Part shown: positions 20,657 through 29,643 of the stretch, piece after piece
Layout of the letters: each line of letters begins with the position of its first letter
How positions within the stretch are numbered: position 1 is the stretch's first letter
NCBI RefSeq assembly: GCF_000447205.1
Contig: NZ_AUWY01000074.1
Span: forward strand, 1-64,000
DNA length: 64,000 nucleotides
Reading direction: 5' to 3'
DNA from: Sphingobium ummariense RL-3
GTDB lineage: Bacteria > Pseudomonadota > Alphaproteobacteria > Sphingomonadales > Sphingomonadaceae
Position numbers and translations under genes: made by a program
Notes under the pieces: generated by a model
What the model saw: the letters and a program-made list of their open reading frames with translations, nothing else
Told to the model about the DNA's origin: nothing
Database searches by the model: none

Positions 20657-22765
20657 CTATGACCTGCTCCGCACTTGCTGGGGTTGGCTGGGGAGATCGA
20701 TCGTCAACGAAGCCCGCACCGTGCGGCTCGCGCCGACATTCAGAGTGTTCCCTCCGGTCGCCCAGTAGCGCTTGTTGGTAAGGTTATCGCCGTTGAGGCG
20801 GAAGGTCAGGCTGGTTCCGCTTTTCAGCGTGAACCTGTAGCTGCCCCCGAGGCTGTAGGTGACGAAGCCCGGCAGGACAGCGAGATTGGCCGCATCGGCA
20901 TAACGGCTTCCGATATAGTAGGCCCCTGCATTGATCGCGAGGCGGTCGATCGCAGGTAGGCGATACTGGACGAAGGCGGAACCGGACCATTCCGGAGTGT
21001 TGACCACGCGCTTGCCGTTCAGGGTCGCCGATCCGGTTTCACGCTGTTTGGCATTGAGATATTGGCCGCTCAGCGCGACCTCGAAGCCATGGCCGAGCGC
21101 TCCCAGCAGCGAGCCTTCCACGCCGCGGTGGACCGCGCGCCCGTCGACCACAAACAGATTATCCGCATTGGCATAGCTTAGCGCGCGATCGATGTTGAAC
21201 CAGGAGAGCGACGCCATCGCACCGAGCAGCTTCATGCGAACGCCCGCTTCCCACTGGCGGCTGCGGGCGGCCGGCAATGTCTCGCCCGCATTCGTGGTAC
21301 CATCGGGCGCCAGGCCCGCGCTTTCGAGACCCTGGATATACGATGAGTAGAGGCTGGAAGCGGATGTCAGATGGAGAATGCCGGCGACGGTCGGTGTGAC
21401 CGTCCGAAGGGTGTAGTCCTGCGAGGCCGTGCGGGTGCGGTATTCGACCGCACGGGCTCCGCCGATCAAGTCGAAGCGGGAGCCGAGCGAGATCACGTCC
21501 ATGACATAGGCGCCGCTGTCGGTGACGGTGTTGCCGCCGAGCACCGTGCGGCTCGCTGGAACGAGGCTCGACAGGTCGATCGTGACAGGATCGTAGAGGT
21601 TCTGTGCGATGGGAGCATATCGCGTCTGCGGCTGATCCCGCCGATATTGGCGAGTCCGCGAAACGCCGAGCAGCAGAGCATGCTGAAGCTGGCCGGTCTC
21701 GAGCTTTCCGCCGATTTCCGCCCGCACATAGCGGTTCTGCCAGAACTGATCGGGCGTGCGGGTGAGCGTGAGCCGGCCTGCTCCGGTAGCGAGGTTGACC
21801 GACCCGAGCGCCACGATCAGCCGGTCGCGGTGCGCGCTGCTTATGCCGCCTTCAATGCGGGCACTCCAAGTGCCAGCCAAAGCATAATCGGCGCGGGCGG
21901 TGAGATTGAGCCCCTCCGTCTTGAAGGGCGCGCCTGCTGGCGCATAACGGTTGGACGGAGACGGTATGTTCGGAAGCGTGATCGTGCCGCGAACAGCCGC
22001 AGGGAGGCTTACGCCGCCTGGCTCCTCGCCCTCTCTTCGATAATATTCAGCATCTACACGGAAGGAAAGCCTCTCGCGCGCCTGCCAATCGAACGCGCCG
22101 GACACCATCTGCCGGTTGCCGCTGACACCATCGGTCGTAGATTCCGTTTTGGCGCCGAAGGCGTTGATCCGGACGCCGACCTGACCGTCGCTTCCAAAAC
22201 GACGACCGATATCAACACCGCCACCGAAACCGCCTTGCGCATCGACGATCCCGTAGGCCGCCGTTACATCCTGAGCGCCAGCACGTTTGGTTACGAGGTT
22301 GATGATCCCCGAAGGATTGGCAAAGCCGTAGTAGAGCGCGGACGCGCCCTTCAGCAACTCGACCCGCTCCTTGTTCTCGATCGGCATCGGCGCAAAGTTG
22401 ATGATGGGAAGACCGCCGTTCAGTCGATAATTCGTCTGTGCATCGACCGCGATACCGCGCGCAACGAAGGTATTGGTGTTGAAAGGACTTGTCGTCTGCT
22501 GGGTGACGCCGGGCGTATTGCGCAGCGCGTCGTCCAGCCCCTGCGCGCCCTGATCATCCAACAAGGATCTGGGCACGACATTGATCGTCGTCGGCGTATC
22601 GAGGACGCCGCGATTGCGAAATGCCCCGACTTGGACAACATCGACCGAATAGCCGTCGCGTTGCCCCGTCACCACGATCTCTTCGTCAAGGCGGCGCTCT
22701 TGGGCCATAGCGGGGGAAGCGATCGCAGCGGTCGCCACCGCAGCCATGGTAGAAAGCCGGTACAT
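20657..22765 (-). CDS. TonB-dependent siderophore receptor
   Basis: 702 residues. Signal peptide MYRLSTMAAVATAAIASPAMA-QE, TonB-box-like EEIVVTGQRDG, then the plug with GVLDTPTTINVVP, RNTPGV and LLKGASALYYGFANPSGIINLVTKR, characteristic of ferri-siderophore receptors (FhuA/FpvA class). No N-terminal STN signalling domain. The barrel ends at RASLTIDL but is followed by eleven extra residues (PSQPQQVRSRS) rather than a terminal aromatic. Immediately upstream of, and probably co-transcribed with, the PepSY reductase. A Fur-like palindrome sits 37-53 bases before the start. Confidence 0.93.
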   Translation of the reverse strand: MYRLSTMAAVATAAIASPAMAQERRLDEEIVVTGQRDGYSVDVVQVGAFRNRGVLDTPTTINVVPRSLLDDQGAQGLDDALRNTPGVTQQTTSPFNTNTFVARGIAVDAQTNYRLNGGLPIINFAPMPIENKERVELLKGASALYYGFANPSGIINLVTKRAGAQDVTAAYGIVDAQGGFGGGVDIGRRFGSDGQVGVRINAFGAKTESTTDGVSGNRQMVSGAFDWQARERLSFRVDAEYYRREGEEPGGVSLPAAVRGTITLPNIPSPSNRYAPAGAPFKTEGLNLTARADYALAGTWSARIEGGISSAHRDRLIVALGSVNLATGAGRLTLTRTPDQFWQNRYVRAEIGGKLETGQLQHALLLGVSRTRQYRRDQPQTRYAPIAQNLYDPVTIDLSSLVPASRTVLGGNTVTDSGAYVMDVISLGSRFDLIGGARAVEYRTRTASQDYTLRTVTPTVAGILHLTSASSLYSSYIQGLESAGLAPDGTTNAGETLPAARSRQWEAGVRMKLLGAMASLSWFNIDRALSYANADNLFVVDGRAVHRGVEGSLLGALGHGFEVALSGQYLNAKQRETGSATLNGKRVVNTPEWSGSAFVQYRLPAIDRLAINAGAYYIGSRYADAANLAVLPGFVTYSLGGSYRFTLKSGTSLTFRLNGDNLTNKRYWATGGNTLNVGASRTVRASLTIDLPSQPQQVRSRS

Positions 22766-22801
22766 CGGGGGCCCCTTAAAATCCGGTCCCCATTACCTTC
22801 G

Positions 22802-22818
22802 TTGCAAGTGCATCGCAA
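22802..22818. promoter_or_regulatory. Fur-like operator before the siderophore receptor
   Basis: TTGCAA-GTGCA-TCGCAA, an inverted repeat matching at five of six arm positions, similar in layout to alphaproteobacterial Fur boxes (TTGCGA-N5-TCGCAA). Its place ahead of an iron-uptake operon supports iron repression; this is inference. Confidence 0.45.
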
Positions 22819-22892
22819 TAGCTGAATTGATCCGAGGGGTTAGCGGCACTACTGCCAGTGCCTGGGACAATCGTGTTCGCGTGAAAACGTAA

Positions 22893-23225
22893 GCCGTTGA
22901 GGAACAGCTGCGTGCATACACTTGCCTGCTCACTGACCGGGCAAAGGCGGATGAGGTTTGGGCTCAGCTGATGAGCGTTCCTGGCGTTGGACCGATCACC
23001 GCGCTCACCTACACCTCGACCATTGAGGATCCGCACTGTTTTGCGAGAAGCGACAATGTCGGCGCCTATCATTACCTGCAGCCGACAAGAAAAGGCTTAG
23101 CGCGTCGGGTCCGTCAGACGTTGGCCTGGATGCGACCAGCGCTGTTGGCAATCACCACCATTGGCGCCGGCAAGGATTGCAACCACCCCATGGCCCGCGA
23201 GCAGGGACCTCCCACGCTAAGTTAG
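22893..23225 (+). pseudogene. IS110-family transposase C-terminal remnant
   Basis: The frame opens after a TAA and reads EEQLRAYTCLLTDRAKADE, then SVPGVGPITALTYTSTIEDP, then FARSDNVGAYHYLQPTRK. This is the C-terminal Transposase_20 segment of IS110-type transposases (GVGPxTA...DP..F....VGAY.GL.P). After PTRK the similarity stops and the rest (to TAG at 23223) is unrelated or shifted. The N-terminal DEDD catalytic part is absent and no terminal repeats were found, so it is a dead fragment. Confidence 0.65.
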
Positions 23226-23432
23226 ATCGCTGAGCTTCAGCTGGTGGCGATGGAAGCCACGCCAGCACTTCGCTTGCGGCTCTTTCATTTTGCTCAAGCT
23301 ATCGAGGACGGCAGAATGGAGGCGACCGCGCGGGAATCGCCACTGCTCACATGTGACCGTCGCCTGAGCCAAAATCCTTGATCGCAGGGCGCCGTGCAGA
23401 CATGACAGCACCCCGCCGTTATAGGCGGCGGA
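23226..23432. other. Unassigned gap after the IS110 remnant
   Basis: About 200 bases. Both strands stay open for roughly 55-65 codons (plus strand reads LQLVAMEATPALRLRLFHFA; minus strand MKEPQAKCWRGFHRHQLKL), but I recognise neither. It is probably debris from a mobile element or the lost end of another gene. Confidence 0.3.
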
Positions 23433-25541
23433 TCAGCTCGAATGTTCAGAGCTTTTCGTCGTGGTACTTTCGGGCTTGGCTTTCCGATCGTGCGCGATGC
23501 GGATCAGATACTGACGGATGTCCTCGGCGGCGCCTCGGTCGAGCACGTCGGCGAAGCTCGCCATGCCCGAATCGCTGAGGCCACCCTCGAGCAGGATCGT
23601 GAACCAGGCGTCGCTACCCAGCGTCGGGCTGTAGCGCAGATCCGGCTGATTGCCGAGGCTTACCGCGTCATAGCCGTGGCAGACGGCGCAGTAACGCGCA
23701 TATTTGTCGCGCCCGCGCGCCGCCGCCGCCGGCGATCCCGTCACCGGCGGGGGATCGAGCACCATCGGCTGTGCCGCGGGGGCAGCCGGGAGCTGCACCT
23801 TGCCGTCCAGCGCGAACACCAGCAGCCAGTCCAGGTTCGGGCGCCGCCCATCCTTGTCCACCATCCGGCACGCCGAGCCGTACACCCCGCCGCATCCGGC
23901 AAGCACGGCGAGATATTGCTTGCCCCGCACGCTATAGGTCATCGGCGCGGCGAGCACGCCCGCCTGCAGCCATTGCGACCAGAGTTCCTTGCCGTCGCTG
24001 GCGCGCATCACCTTCAGGAAACCGGTGCCGGTGCCCTGCACGACGAGATCGCCGGCGGTGGTGAGCACGCCGCCATTGCCGAACGTATCGCGCGGCGCCC
24101 GCCAGGCCTCCCGCTGGCGCACCGGGTCCCAGGCCAGCAGATAGCCCTTGGCCGCCTGGATCGGCGGGGTCAGGCTCGGATCGCGGGTGCCCAGGCGGGT
24201 GGCAGTGTTGTAGCCGATTGGCGACTTGCGAAAGGCGGGATCGCCGACGAACAGGACGGACAGCTCCTGCGCGGGGATATAGACCAGCCCGGTCCCCGGA
24301 TTGTACGCCATCGGCGGCCAGTTGTGCCCGCCGAGCGAACTCGGCGTCGCATAGAAGGGCTTGCCCCGCTCGCTGTAGCGCGCCTCGGGATTTTCCACCG
24401 GTCGGCCGGTGGAAAGGTCGATCTTCTCCGCCCAGTTCGCCGGCACGTATTTTTCGGCGGAGATCAGCTTTCCCGTGGCGCGATCGAGGACATAGAAGAA
24501 CCCGTTCTTCGGTGCCTGCATCAGCACCTTGCGCACCTCGCCGCCGATCTTGAGGTCGGCGAGGATCATGTGCTGCGTGGCGGTATAGTCCCACTCGTCG
24601 CCGGGGACGAGCTGATAGTGCCAGACATATTTGCCCGTATCCGGCCGCACCGCGACGATCGACGACAGGAACAAATTGTCGCCCCTGCCCTCGCTGCGCG
24701 CCGCGCGGGACCAGGGCGAGCCGTTGCCCGTCCCGATATAGAGCAGATCGAGCTCGGGATCATAAGCGAAGGCATCCCAGGCGGTGCCGCCGCCGGCCTT
24801 CTGCCGCCACCAGGCGTCGCCCGACCATGTCTTCGCCGCCGCCGCCATCTGCGGGTCCGACACCTCGCCGTCCGGCTTGCCGGGCTCGCCAGGCACCGTA
24901 TAGAAGCGCCAGATCCGACGGCCGGTGTTCACATCATAGGCGCCGACATAGCCGCGCACCCCCAGTTCCGCGCCGCCATTGCCGATAATGACCTTGCCCT
25001 TGATGACGCGGGGGGCTCCCGTGATCGTGTACGGCGCGCGCTCATCCGTCGTCTGTACGCTCCACACCGGCTTGCCCGTCCTGCCGTTCAGCGCGATCAG
25101 CCGCCCGTCGAGCGTTCCGACAAAGACGCGCCCGTTCCACACGGCGACACCGCGGTTCACCGCGTCGCAGCATGCCTTGACCAGCTGGCGGCGGGGCACT
25201 TCGGGATCGAACGCCCATAACGGCTTGCCGGTCGCCGCGTCATAAGCCTTCACCATGCTCCAGGCGGTCGAGACATAGAGCACGCCATCGACCACCAGCG
25301 GCGTCGCTTCCTCGCCGCGCGACAGGTTCAAATCGTCATACCACACAAGGCCGAGACGGTTCGCGTTACTCGCATCGATCTGCGTCAACGGGCTGAATCG
25401 TTGCTCGTCGTCGGTGCGGCCGGTCCGGATCCAGTCGCCGTCGCCCTTCTGCACCGACGAGCCTTGCAGCCCACAGCTTCCCGTCACCAGGGCGGCGCAA
25501 ATGAGCAGGATGCGGGCGAACGGGGAAGGCTTGTCAGGCAT
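23433..25541 (-). CDS. PQQ-dependent dehydrogenase-cytochrome c fusion (quinohemoprotein), predicted lipoprotein
   Basis: 702 residues. An eight-bladed PQQ propeller (about 35-570) precedes a C-terminal cytochrome c with heme motif CAVCH near 620 and a likely axial methionine in SGMASF near 665. Active-site signs: adjacent cysteines KACCDAV near 112, GGAELGVRGY near 180 (Glu metal ligand), TGNGSPW near 258 (Asn ligand) and GDEWDYTATQ near 300 (catalytic Asp). The residue two after that Asp is Thr, not the Asp of lanthanide enzymes, so calcium use is expected. N-terminus ends ALVTGSC, a lipobox, suggesting membrane anchoring. Oxidises an alcohol, perhaps an amino alcohol. Six bases after the FAD enzyme gene. 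No pqq biosynthesis genes in the window. Confidence 0.9.
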   Translation of the reverse strand: MPDKPSPFARILLICAALVTGSCGLQGSSVQKGDGDWIRTGRTDDEQRFSPLTQIDASNANRLGLVWYDDLNLSRGEEATPLVVDGVLYVSTAWSMVKAYDAATGKPLWAFDPEVPRRQLVKACCDAVNRGVAVWNGRVFVGTLDGRLIALNGRTGKPVWSVQTTDERAPYTITGAPRVIKGKVIIGNGGAELGVRGYVGAYDVNTGRRIWRFYTVPGEPGKPDGEVSDPQMAAAAKTWSGDAWWRQKAGGGTAWDAFAYDPELDLLYIGTGNGSPWSRAARSEGRGDNLFLSSIVAVRPDTGKYVWHYQLVPGDEWDYTATQHMILADLKIGGEVRKVLMQAPKNGFFYVLDRATGKLISAEKYVPANWAEKIDLSTGRPVENPEARYSERGKPFYATPSSLGGHNWPPMAYNPGTGLVYIPAQELSVLFVGDPAFRKSPIGYNTATRLGTRDPSLTPPIQAAKGYLLAWDPVRQREAWRAPRDTFGNGGVLTTAGDLVVQGTGTGFLKVMRASDGKELWSQWLQAGVLAAPMTYSVRGKQYLAVLAGCGGVYGSACRMVDKDGRRPNLDWLLVFALDGKVQLPAAPAAQPMVLDPPPVTGSPAAAARGRDKYARYCAVCHGYDAVSLGNQPDLRYSPTLGSDAWFTILLEGGLSDSGMASFADVLDRGAAEDIRQYLIRIAHDRKAKPESTTTKSSEHSS

Positions 25542-25547
25542 TGGCGG

Positions 25548-26951
25548 TCATTGCTCCCCCAGATAGGTGGCTAACCCGGCATCCCATGGCGCCCGGCGCC
25601 CTTCCTGTTCAGCCCGATCGATCCGTCCGAACGCGGACTGGACGTAGCGCACGCCCAACCAGCGCAGCGGCTCCGGCTCCCACCGCCGCGTTCGCGTGCG
25701 ATGCAGTGGAAGGCCCTCCAGCCCCGTCTCCCGGCCGGTGATGAGGCCGGCGAGCAGCTTGCCCGACAGATGGCTGGTCGAAACGCCGCGACCGGTATAG
25801 CCGTGCAACTGGCCGATCCTGGCCGTGGGGTCGAAGCTGACGGTCGGCATCCAATCGCGCGGCACCCCCAGATAGCCGCCCCATTGGTGCGAGAAGCCGA
25901 CCCGCGTCACCGCCGGGAACCAAGCGCACAGGCTGTCGCGCATCCAGCCATAGAAGCGCGCGCTCTGCTGCGTCACATCCGGTGTGGTCGAGCCATAGGT
26001 GTAAAGCGCACCCCGGCTGCCATAGAGGATGCGCCCATCGGCGGTGCGGGTCAGATAGTTCTTCAGGTGCGATTGCGAACTCAGGCTCTCGTGCCCGGCC
26101 CAGCCGATCTCCGCCCACACATCCGCGGGCAGCGGATTGGTCAGGACGATCATCGACGACATCGGCAACACGTGCCGACGGAAGCTGGGGAGTCCCGGAA
26201 GATATGCCTCGGCGGCGACCACCAGCGCCTTGCGCGCGTGCACGGTACCCGTGGCGGTGACCAGCCGGGGGGATTGCGCGGACTCCACGCCCTCGACCGC
26301 AGTCTGCTCGTAGATGGTGCCGCCCAGCCGCTCGACCGCGCGTGCCAGGCCGCGCACCAGGTTGCCGGGATGGACCGAGGCGCCAGCCTCCGTCCGCAGT
26401 GCGCCGACGATGCCCTTCGCCGCCACGCGCGTCCGCGCCTCGCACGCGTCGAGCAGCCGGTTGCCCTCGCCCAGGCCGAGCCGTTCATAGATGTCGAACG
26501 TGCTGCGCAACGCGGGCAGTTGATGCTCGCCGATCGCGACGCTGAGCAGTCCGCCGGCGACATAGTGCGCGTCGACGCCCTCGCGCGCGGTAAATGCGCC
26601 AATCTCTTCTACCGAGGCCTGTAGCGCCAGGATCGTGCGGCGCGCCTGCTCGACGCCGAACGTCCTGGTGAGGGGGCCGGGATCGACGGGGAAGCGCGGG
26701 GAGCACCAGCCGCCGTTGCGCCCGGAGGCGCCGTATCCCGCGATCTCCCGCTCGACGATCGCGACATCCAGCGAAGGATCGTCGCGCAGCAGATGATAGG
26801 CGGTCCAAAGTCCCGAAAACCCGCCACCCAGGATCGCCACGTCGACGGTCACGTCGCCGCTGACGGAAGGGCGCGGCGTCAGATCGTCTGCTGCCGTCTC
26901 CAGCCAGAAGCTGGTTTGTCGATAGGCATCGACACCGCGTACATCGCTCAC
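25548..26951 (-). CDS. FAD-dependent amine oxidase-like enzyme (DAO/PuuB type)
   Basis: 467 residues from the GTG at 26951, which overlaps the cupin stop by three bases (GTGA). A dinucleotide-binding motif VAILGGGFSGLWTAYHLL lies near residue 35, ASGRNGGWCSP near 75, and the C-terminal FAD contact YTGRGVSTSHLSGKLLA near 400. This is the DAO superfamily, close in layout to gamma-glutamylputrescine oxidase and glycine/D-amino-acid oxidases. It would oxidise a C-N bond of an amine or N-substituted amino acid. Neighbouring ABC importer, gabT and gabD point to a polyamine- or GABA-like substrate. Residues upstream of the GTG are a shadow of the cupin gene. Confidence 0.85.
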   Translation of the reverse strand: MSDVRGVDAYRQTSFWLETAADDLTPRPSVSGDVTVDVAILGGGFSGLWTAYHLLRDDPSLDVAIVEREIAGYGASGRNGGWCSPRFPVDPGPLTRTFGVEQARRTILALQASVEEIGAFTAREGVDAHYVAGGLLSVAIGEHQLPALRSTFDIYERLGLGEGNRLLDACEARTRVAAKGIVGALRTEAGASVHPGNLVRGLARAVERLGGTIYEQTAVEGVESAQSPRLVTATGTVHARKALVVAAEAYLPGLPSFRRHVLPMSSMIVLTNPLPADVWAEIGWAGHESLSSQSHLKNYLTRTADGRILYGSRGALYTYGSTTPDVTQQSARFYGWMRDSLCAWFPAVTRVGFSHQWGGYLGVPRDWMPTVSFDPTARIGQLHGYTGRGVSTSHLSGKLLAGLITGRETGLEGLPLHRTRTRRWEPEPLRWLGVRYVQSAFGRIDRAEQEGRRAPWDAGLATYLGEQ

Positions 26952-27313
26952 GCAGTCGCGCTTTCGTCGAACAGGATGAAGATCTTCCGGCATGTCTCGC
27001 GCACGTCCCAGACGCCCAGGCTGTTCTCGGGGAAATAGATTACGTCGCCGCCGTTGATGACGACGGGCTCGCCATCCTCGGGCTCGAACGTGCAGTCGCC
27101 CTCCAGAAAGTGGCAGAACTCGGCCTGGGTGATCTGGCGGCGCCAGCGGCCGGGCGTGCACTCCCACACGCCACACCGCGTTCCCGCAGCGGACGAAGAA
27201 GGCTGCGACATCGAACGGACGTGCGACACCGGCACACCAAGCGGTTCGGGGACCGGCTTGCCCTCGCCCAGCGCATCGAATGCTTGGCGCGCCATGAACT
27301 TGATTGCTGCCAT
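26948..27313 (-). CDS. Small cupin (Cupin_3/DUF861 type) protein
   Basis: 121 residues, a single cupin barrel. The C-terminal half has FCHFLEGDCTFEPEDGEPV and GDVIYFPENSLGVWDV, the two cupin motifs of the (S)-ureidoglycine aminohydrolase-like group. Such proteins are often next to FAD amine oxidases in polyamine catabolism clusters. Role unproven: enzyme, metal-bound isomerase or ligand sensor. Translationally coupled to the oxidase; 99 bases after the ABC ATPase gene on the same strand. Confidence 0.82.
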   Translation of the reverse strand: MAAIKFMARQAFDALGEGKPVPEPLGVPVSHVRSMSQPSSSAAGTRCGVWECTPGRWRRQITQAEFCHFLEGDCTFEPEDGEPVVINGGDVIYFPENSLGVWDVRETCRKIFILFDESATA

Positions 27314-27412
27314 GAACCCTCCTCTCCCCTTCGGTAAGCGCTAAGCTGCGGCAGCGGCGTTGGAGACTGAAGTTGCGTTCGCGGATCGCGCTGGTGTCGC
27401 TAAGTCACCGCG

Positions 27413-28138
27413 TCAAAGCGGGCGCAACACCCGGTCGAGAAACAGCCTCGTGCGATCCTCCTGCGGGTCGGTCAGCATCGCGCGCGCGGCGCCCTGTTCC
27501 ACCACGGTGCCGCCGTCCATGAAGATCGCGCGGTCGGCCACCTCGCGAGCAAAGGCGATCTCGTGCGTGACGACGATCAACGTCATGCCCTCTTCGGCGA
27601 GAGACCGCATGATCTGCAGCACCTCGCCGACCCGTTCGGGATCGAGCGCGGAGGTCGGCTCATCGAACAGGATGGCGTCCGGCCGCATGGCCAGCGCGCG
27701 GGCGATGCCGACGCGCTGCTGCTGCCCACCGGACAGGCGGGCGGGATAGTCGTCGGCGCGATCCGCCATGCCCACGCGCGCGAGCAGGTCGCGCCCCCGC
27801 GCCTCCGCCTCCGTCCTATCTTCGCGCAGGACATGGATCGGGCCCTCCACGACATTCTGGAGGACGGTTCGATGCGGAAAGAGGTTGAACCGCTGGAAGA
27901 CCATCGACACCGATCGGCGGATGGCCGACAGCGACGCGTCGCTCATCTCCCGCCCGGCCACCCGGACCCGCCCCGAATCGGCGCGTTCGAGTCCGTTGAG
28001 GCAGCGCAACACCGTCGATTTGCCTGATCCCGACGGCCCGAGCAGGCACACCACCTCGCCCGCCTCCACGGCGAAGGAGACACCGCGCAGCACGCGGTTC
28101 GCGCCGAAAGCCTTGTGGATGTTCTCGACCGCGATCAT
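27413..28138 (-). CDS. Polar amino-acid ABC transporter, ATP-binding subunit
   Basis: 241 residues, standard for GlnQ/HisP-type ATPases. Walker [10 protein letters not shown] near residue 35, Q-loop [11 protein letters not shown] near 85, signature [15 protein letters not shown] near 138, Walker [15 protein letters not shown] near 158, H-loop VVTHEIAFA near 195. Drives uptake with the permease and binding protein encoded just upstream (four-base overlap with the permease). Substrate likely a small polar amine or amino acid. Confidence 0.93.
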   Translation of the reverse strand: MIAVENIHKAFGANRVLRGVSFAVEAGEVVCLLGPSGSGKSTVLRCLNGLERADSGRVRVAGREMSDASLSAIRRSVSMVFQRFNLFPHRTVLQNVVEGPIHVLREDRTEAEARGRDLLARVGMADRADDYPARLSGGQQQRVGIARALAMRPDAILFDEPTSALDPERVGEVLQIMRSLAEEGMTLIVVTHEIAFAREVADRAIFMDGGTVVEQGAARAMLTDPQEDRTRLFLDRVLRPL

Positions 28139-28788
28139 CGGCTCGCCATCCGGCGTTCGAGCAGCCGCACCGCCGCCGCCAGCGGCAGGCTGGCGGCCAG
28201 ATACAGCAACGCGATCAGCACATAGACCGTGCCGTTCTTGAAGGTGGAGATCGCGAGCAATTGCCCTGCCCGGGTCAACTCCGCGATGGTGATGGTGGAC
28301 GCGATGGATGAATCCTTCAGCAGCATCACCGCAGTGTTGCCGAACGGCGGCAGCGCGATGCGGATGCCCAGCGGCAGCACCACCCGCCGCATCACCAGGC
28401 GATCGTCCATGCCGAGCGATTGCGCCGCCTCCAGCAGGGCGGGATCAACCGCCTCGAAGCCGGCGCGAAAATTCTCCGCCTGATAGACGGAGTAGGCGAG
28501 GCCGAGGCCGATCACGCCGGCGGCGAAGGGATACAGGTTGATGCCGATCTCGGGCAGCACGAAATAGACGCAGAACAGCTGTACGATGATCGGGATACCG
28601 CGCACGACGTTGATGATGGCGGCGGTCGCCGCCCGCAAACCGATGAAGCGGGATCGCGCCATCGTCGCCCATACAAGCCCCAGCAGCACGCTCACGACTA
28701 ATGCACACAGCGTGAGGAGAATGGTGGTATAAAGGCCGCGCAGCAGCACCGGCAGGAAGATGGCCGAGTCCGTCAGGAATTCCGCCAT
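28135..28788 (-). CDS. Polar amino-acid ABC transporter permease
   Basis: 217 residues from the ATG at 28788, which shares bases with the stop of the binding-protein gene (TGATG); an ATG at 28803 would add five residues. Five membrane helices. The GlnP/HisM-type EAA loop reads [26 protein letters not shown] near residues 120-145 and contacts the ATPase. Single permease type, so the transporter is probably a homodimer at the membrane. Confidence 0.92.
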   Translation of the reverse strand: MAEFLTDSAIFLPVLLRGLYTTILLTLCALVVSVLLGLVWATMARSRFIGLRAATAAIINVVRGIPIIVQLFCVYFVLPEIGINLYPFAAGVIGLGLAYSVYQAENFRAGFEAVDPALLEAAQSLGMDDRLVMRRVVLPLGIRIALPPFGNTAVMLLKDSSIASTITIAELTRAGQLLAISTFKNGTVYVLIALLYLAASLPLAAAVRLLERRMASR

Positions 28789-29591
28789 CAGGTCAGCCCC
28801 CATTGTGTCCGAATTTGCGCAAGTCGCGCCGGCCGCAAACGCTCGATCGCGGCATCGATACGTGCCAGGGCGGGATCATGGCGACGCATGATGAGGCACA
28901 GCGCCTCCTTGCCCGGCGAGACGAACTCCGCCGCAAGACGCAGCTTCTCGCGCGGGCGCACGCGCAGCTGATAGGCGAGCACCGGCGCGTCGCCATAGCC
29001 CGCATCCAGGCGCCCATGATCGAGATCGCGCATGACATCGGCCAGGCTCTCGTATGTCGCCACGTTCGCCACGCCCGCCTCCGTCAGCTGGTCGGTGAAG
29101 CGCGTGCCCACCTGCGCCCCGACCCGCAGCCGCCGAACCGCGCGAAGATCTGCGAACGGTCCAGCATCTCGGTGCACGACCAGCCCGCCGCCATATTCGT
29201 ACAGGGGCTTGCTGAAGGCGACGATCTTCTCGCGCTCGGGCGTGCGCAGCATGGCCGCGGCAATCAGGTCGATGCGGTGGGTAAGCAGGGACGAGATCAG
29301 CGCTGAAAAGGGCGTGATGGCCGTGTCGACCGGGATGCTCGCCGCTTCCGTCACCGCCATCGCCATGTCGATCATCGATCCGGTCAGATCGTTGGTCGCG
29401 GGATCGACGAAGCTGAACGGCACCCCGGTCGGCGAAGAGCCGATTCGCAGCGTTCCCTTTTCCCGCGCCGGCTCGCATGCCGCCAGCACCACGCACGCGG
29501 CCAGCCCTGCGAGCGCGGTGCGCCGTGACGGCAAAGCAGGAAGCGATCTGGTTTGAAGCACGGGAGGATGGTGCGCTGCGGCTCCAGGCAT
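28788..29591 (-). CDS. Periplasmic amino-acid-binding lipoprotein of ABC transporter (SBP_bac_3)
   Basis: 267 residues from ATG 29591; the start is uncertain (GTG 29561 also fits and the frame is open to 29642). A hydrophobic signal TALAGLAACVVLAAC gives a lipobox cysteine. After it comes the family-3 solute-binding fold: GTLRIGSSPTGVPFSFVDP, then NDLTGSMIDMAMAVTEAA, and the hinge region near VGTRFTDQL. It captures the ligand and hands it to the permease. Follows the LysR gene by 52 bases. Confidence 0.88.
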   Translation of the reverse strand: MPGAAAHHPPVLQTRSLPALPSRRTALAGLAACVVLAACEPAREKGTLRIGSSPTGVPFSFVDPATNDLTGSMIDMAMAVTEAASIPVDTAITPFSALISSLLTHRIDLIAAAMLRTPEREKIVAFSKPLYEYGGGLVVHRDAGPFADLRAVRRLRVGAQVGTRFTDQLTEAGVANVATYESLADVMRDLDHGRLDAGYGDAPVLAYQLRVRPREKLRLAAEFVSPGKEALCLIMRRHDPALARIDAAIERLRPARLAQIRTQWGLT

Positions 29592-29643
29592 GCAAAGATG
29601 ACAAGTGGCAGCTCGGTGGTGATGACAAATCACCGCCGGCATT

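Noticed and set aside
23226-23432. Toxin-antitoxin or small gene
   Set aside because: Both strands are open by chance in high-G+C DNA; no ribosome site or recognised motif.
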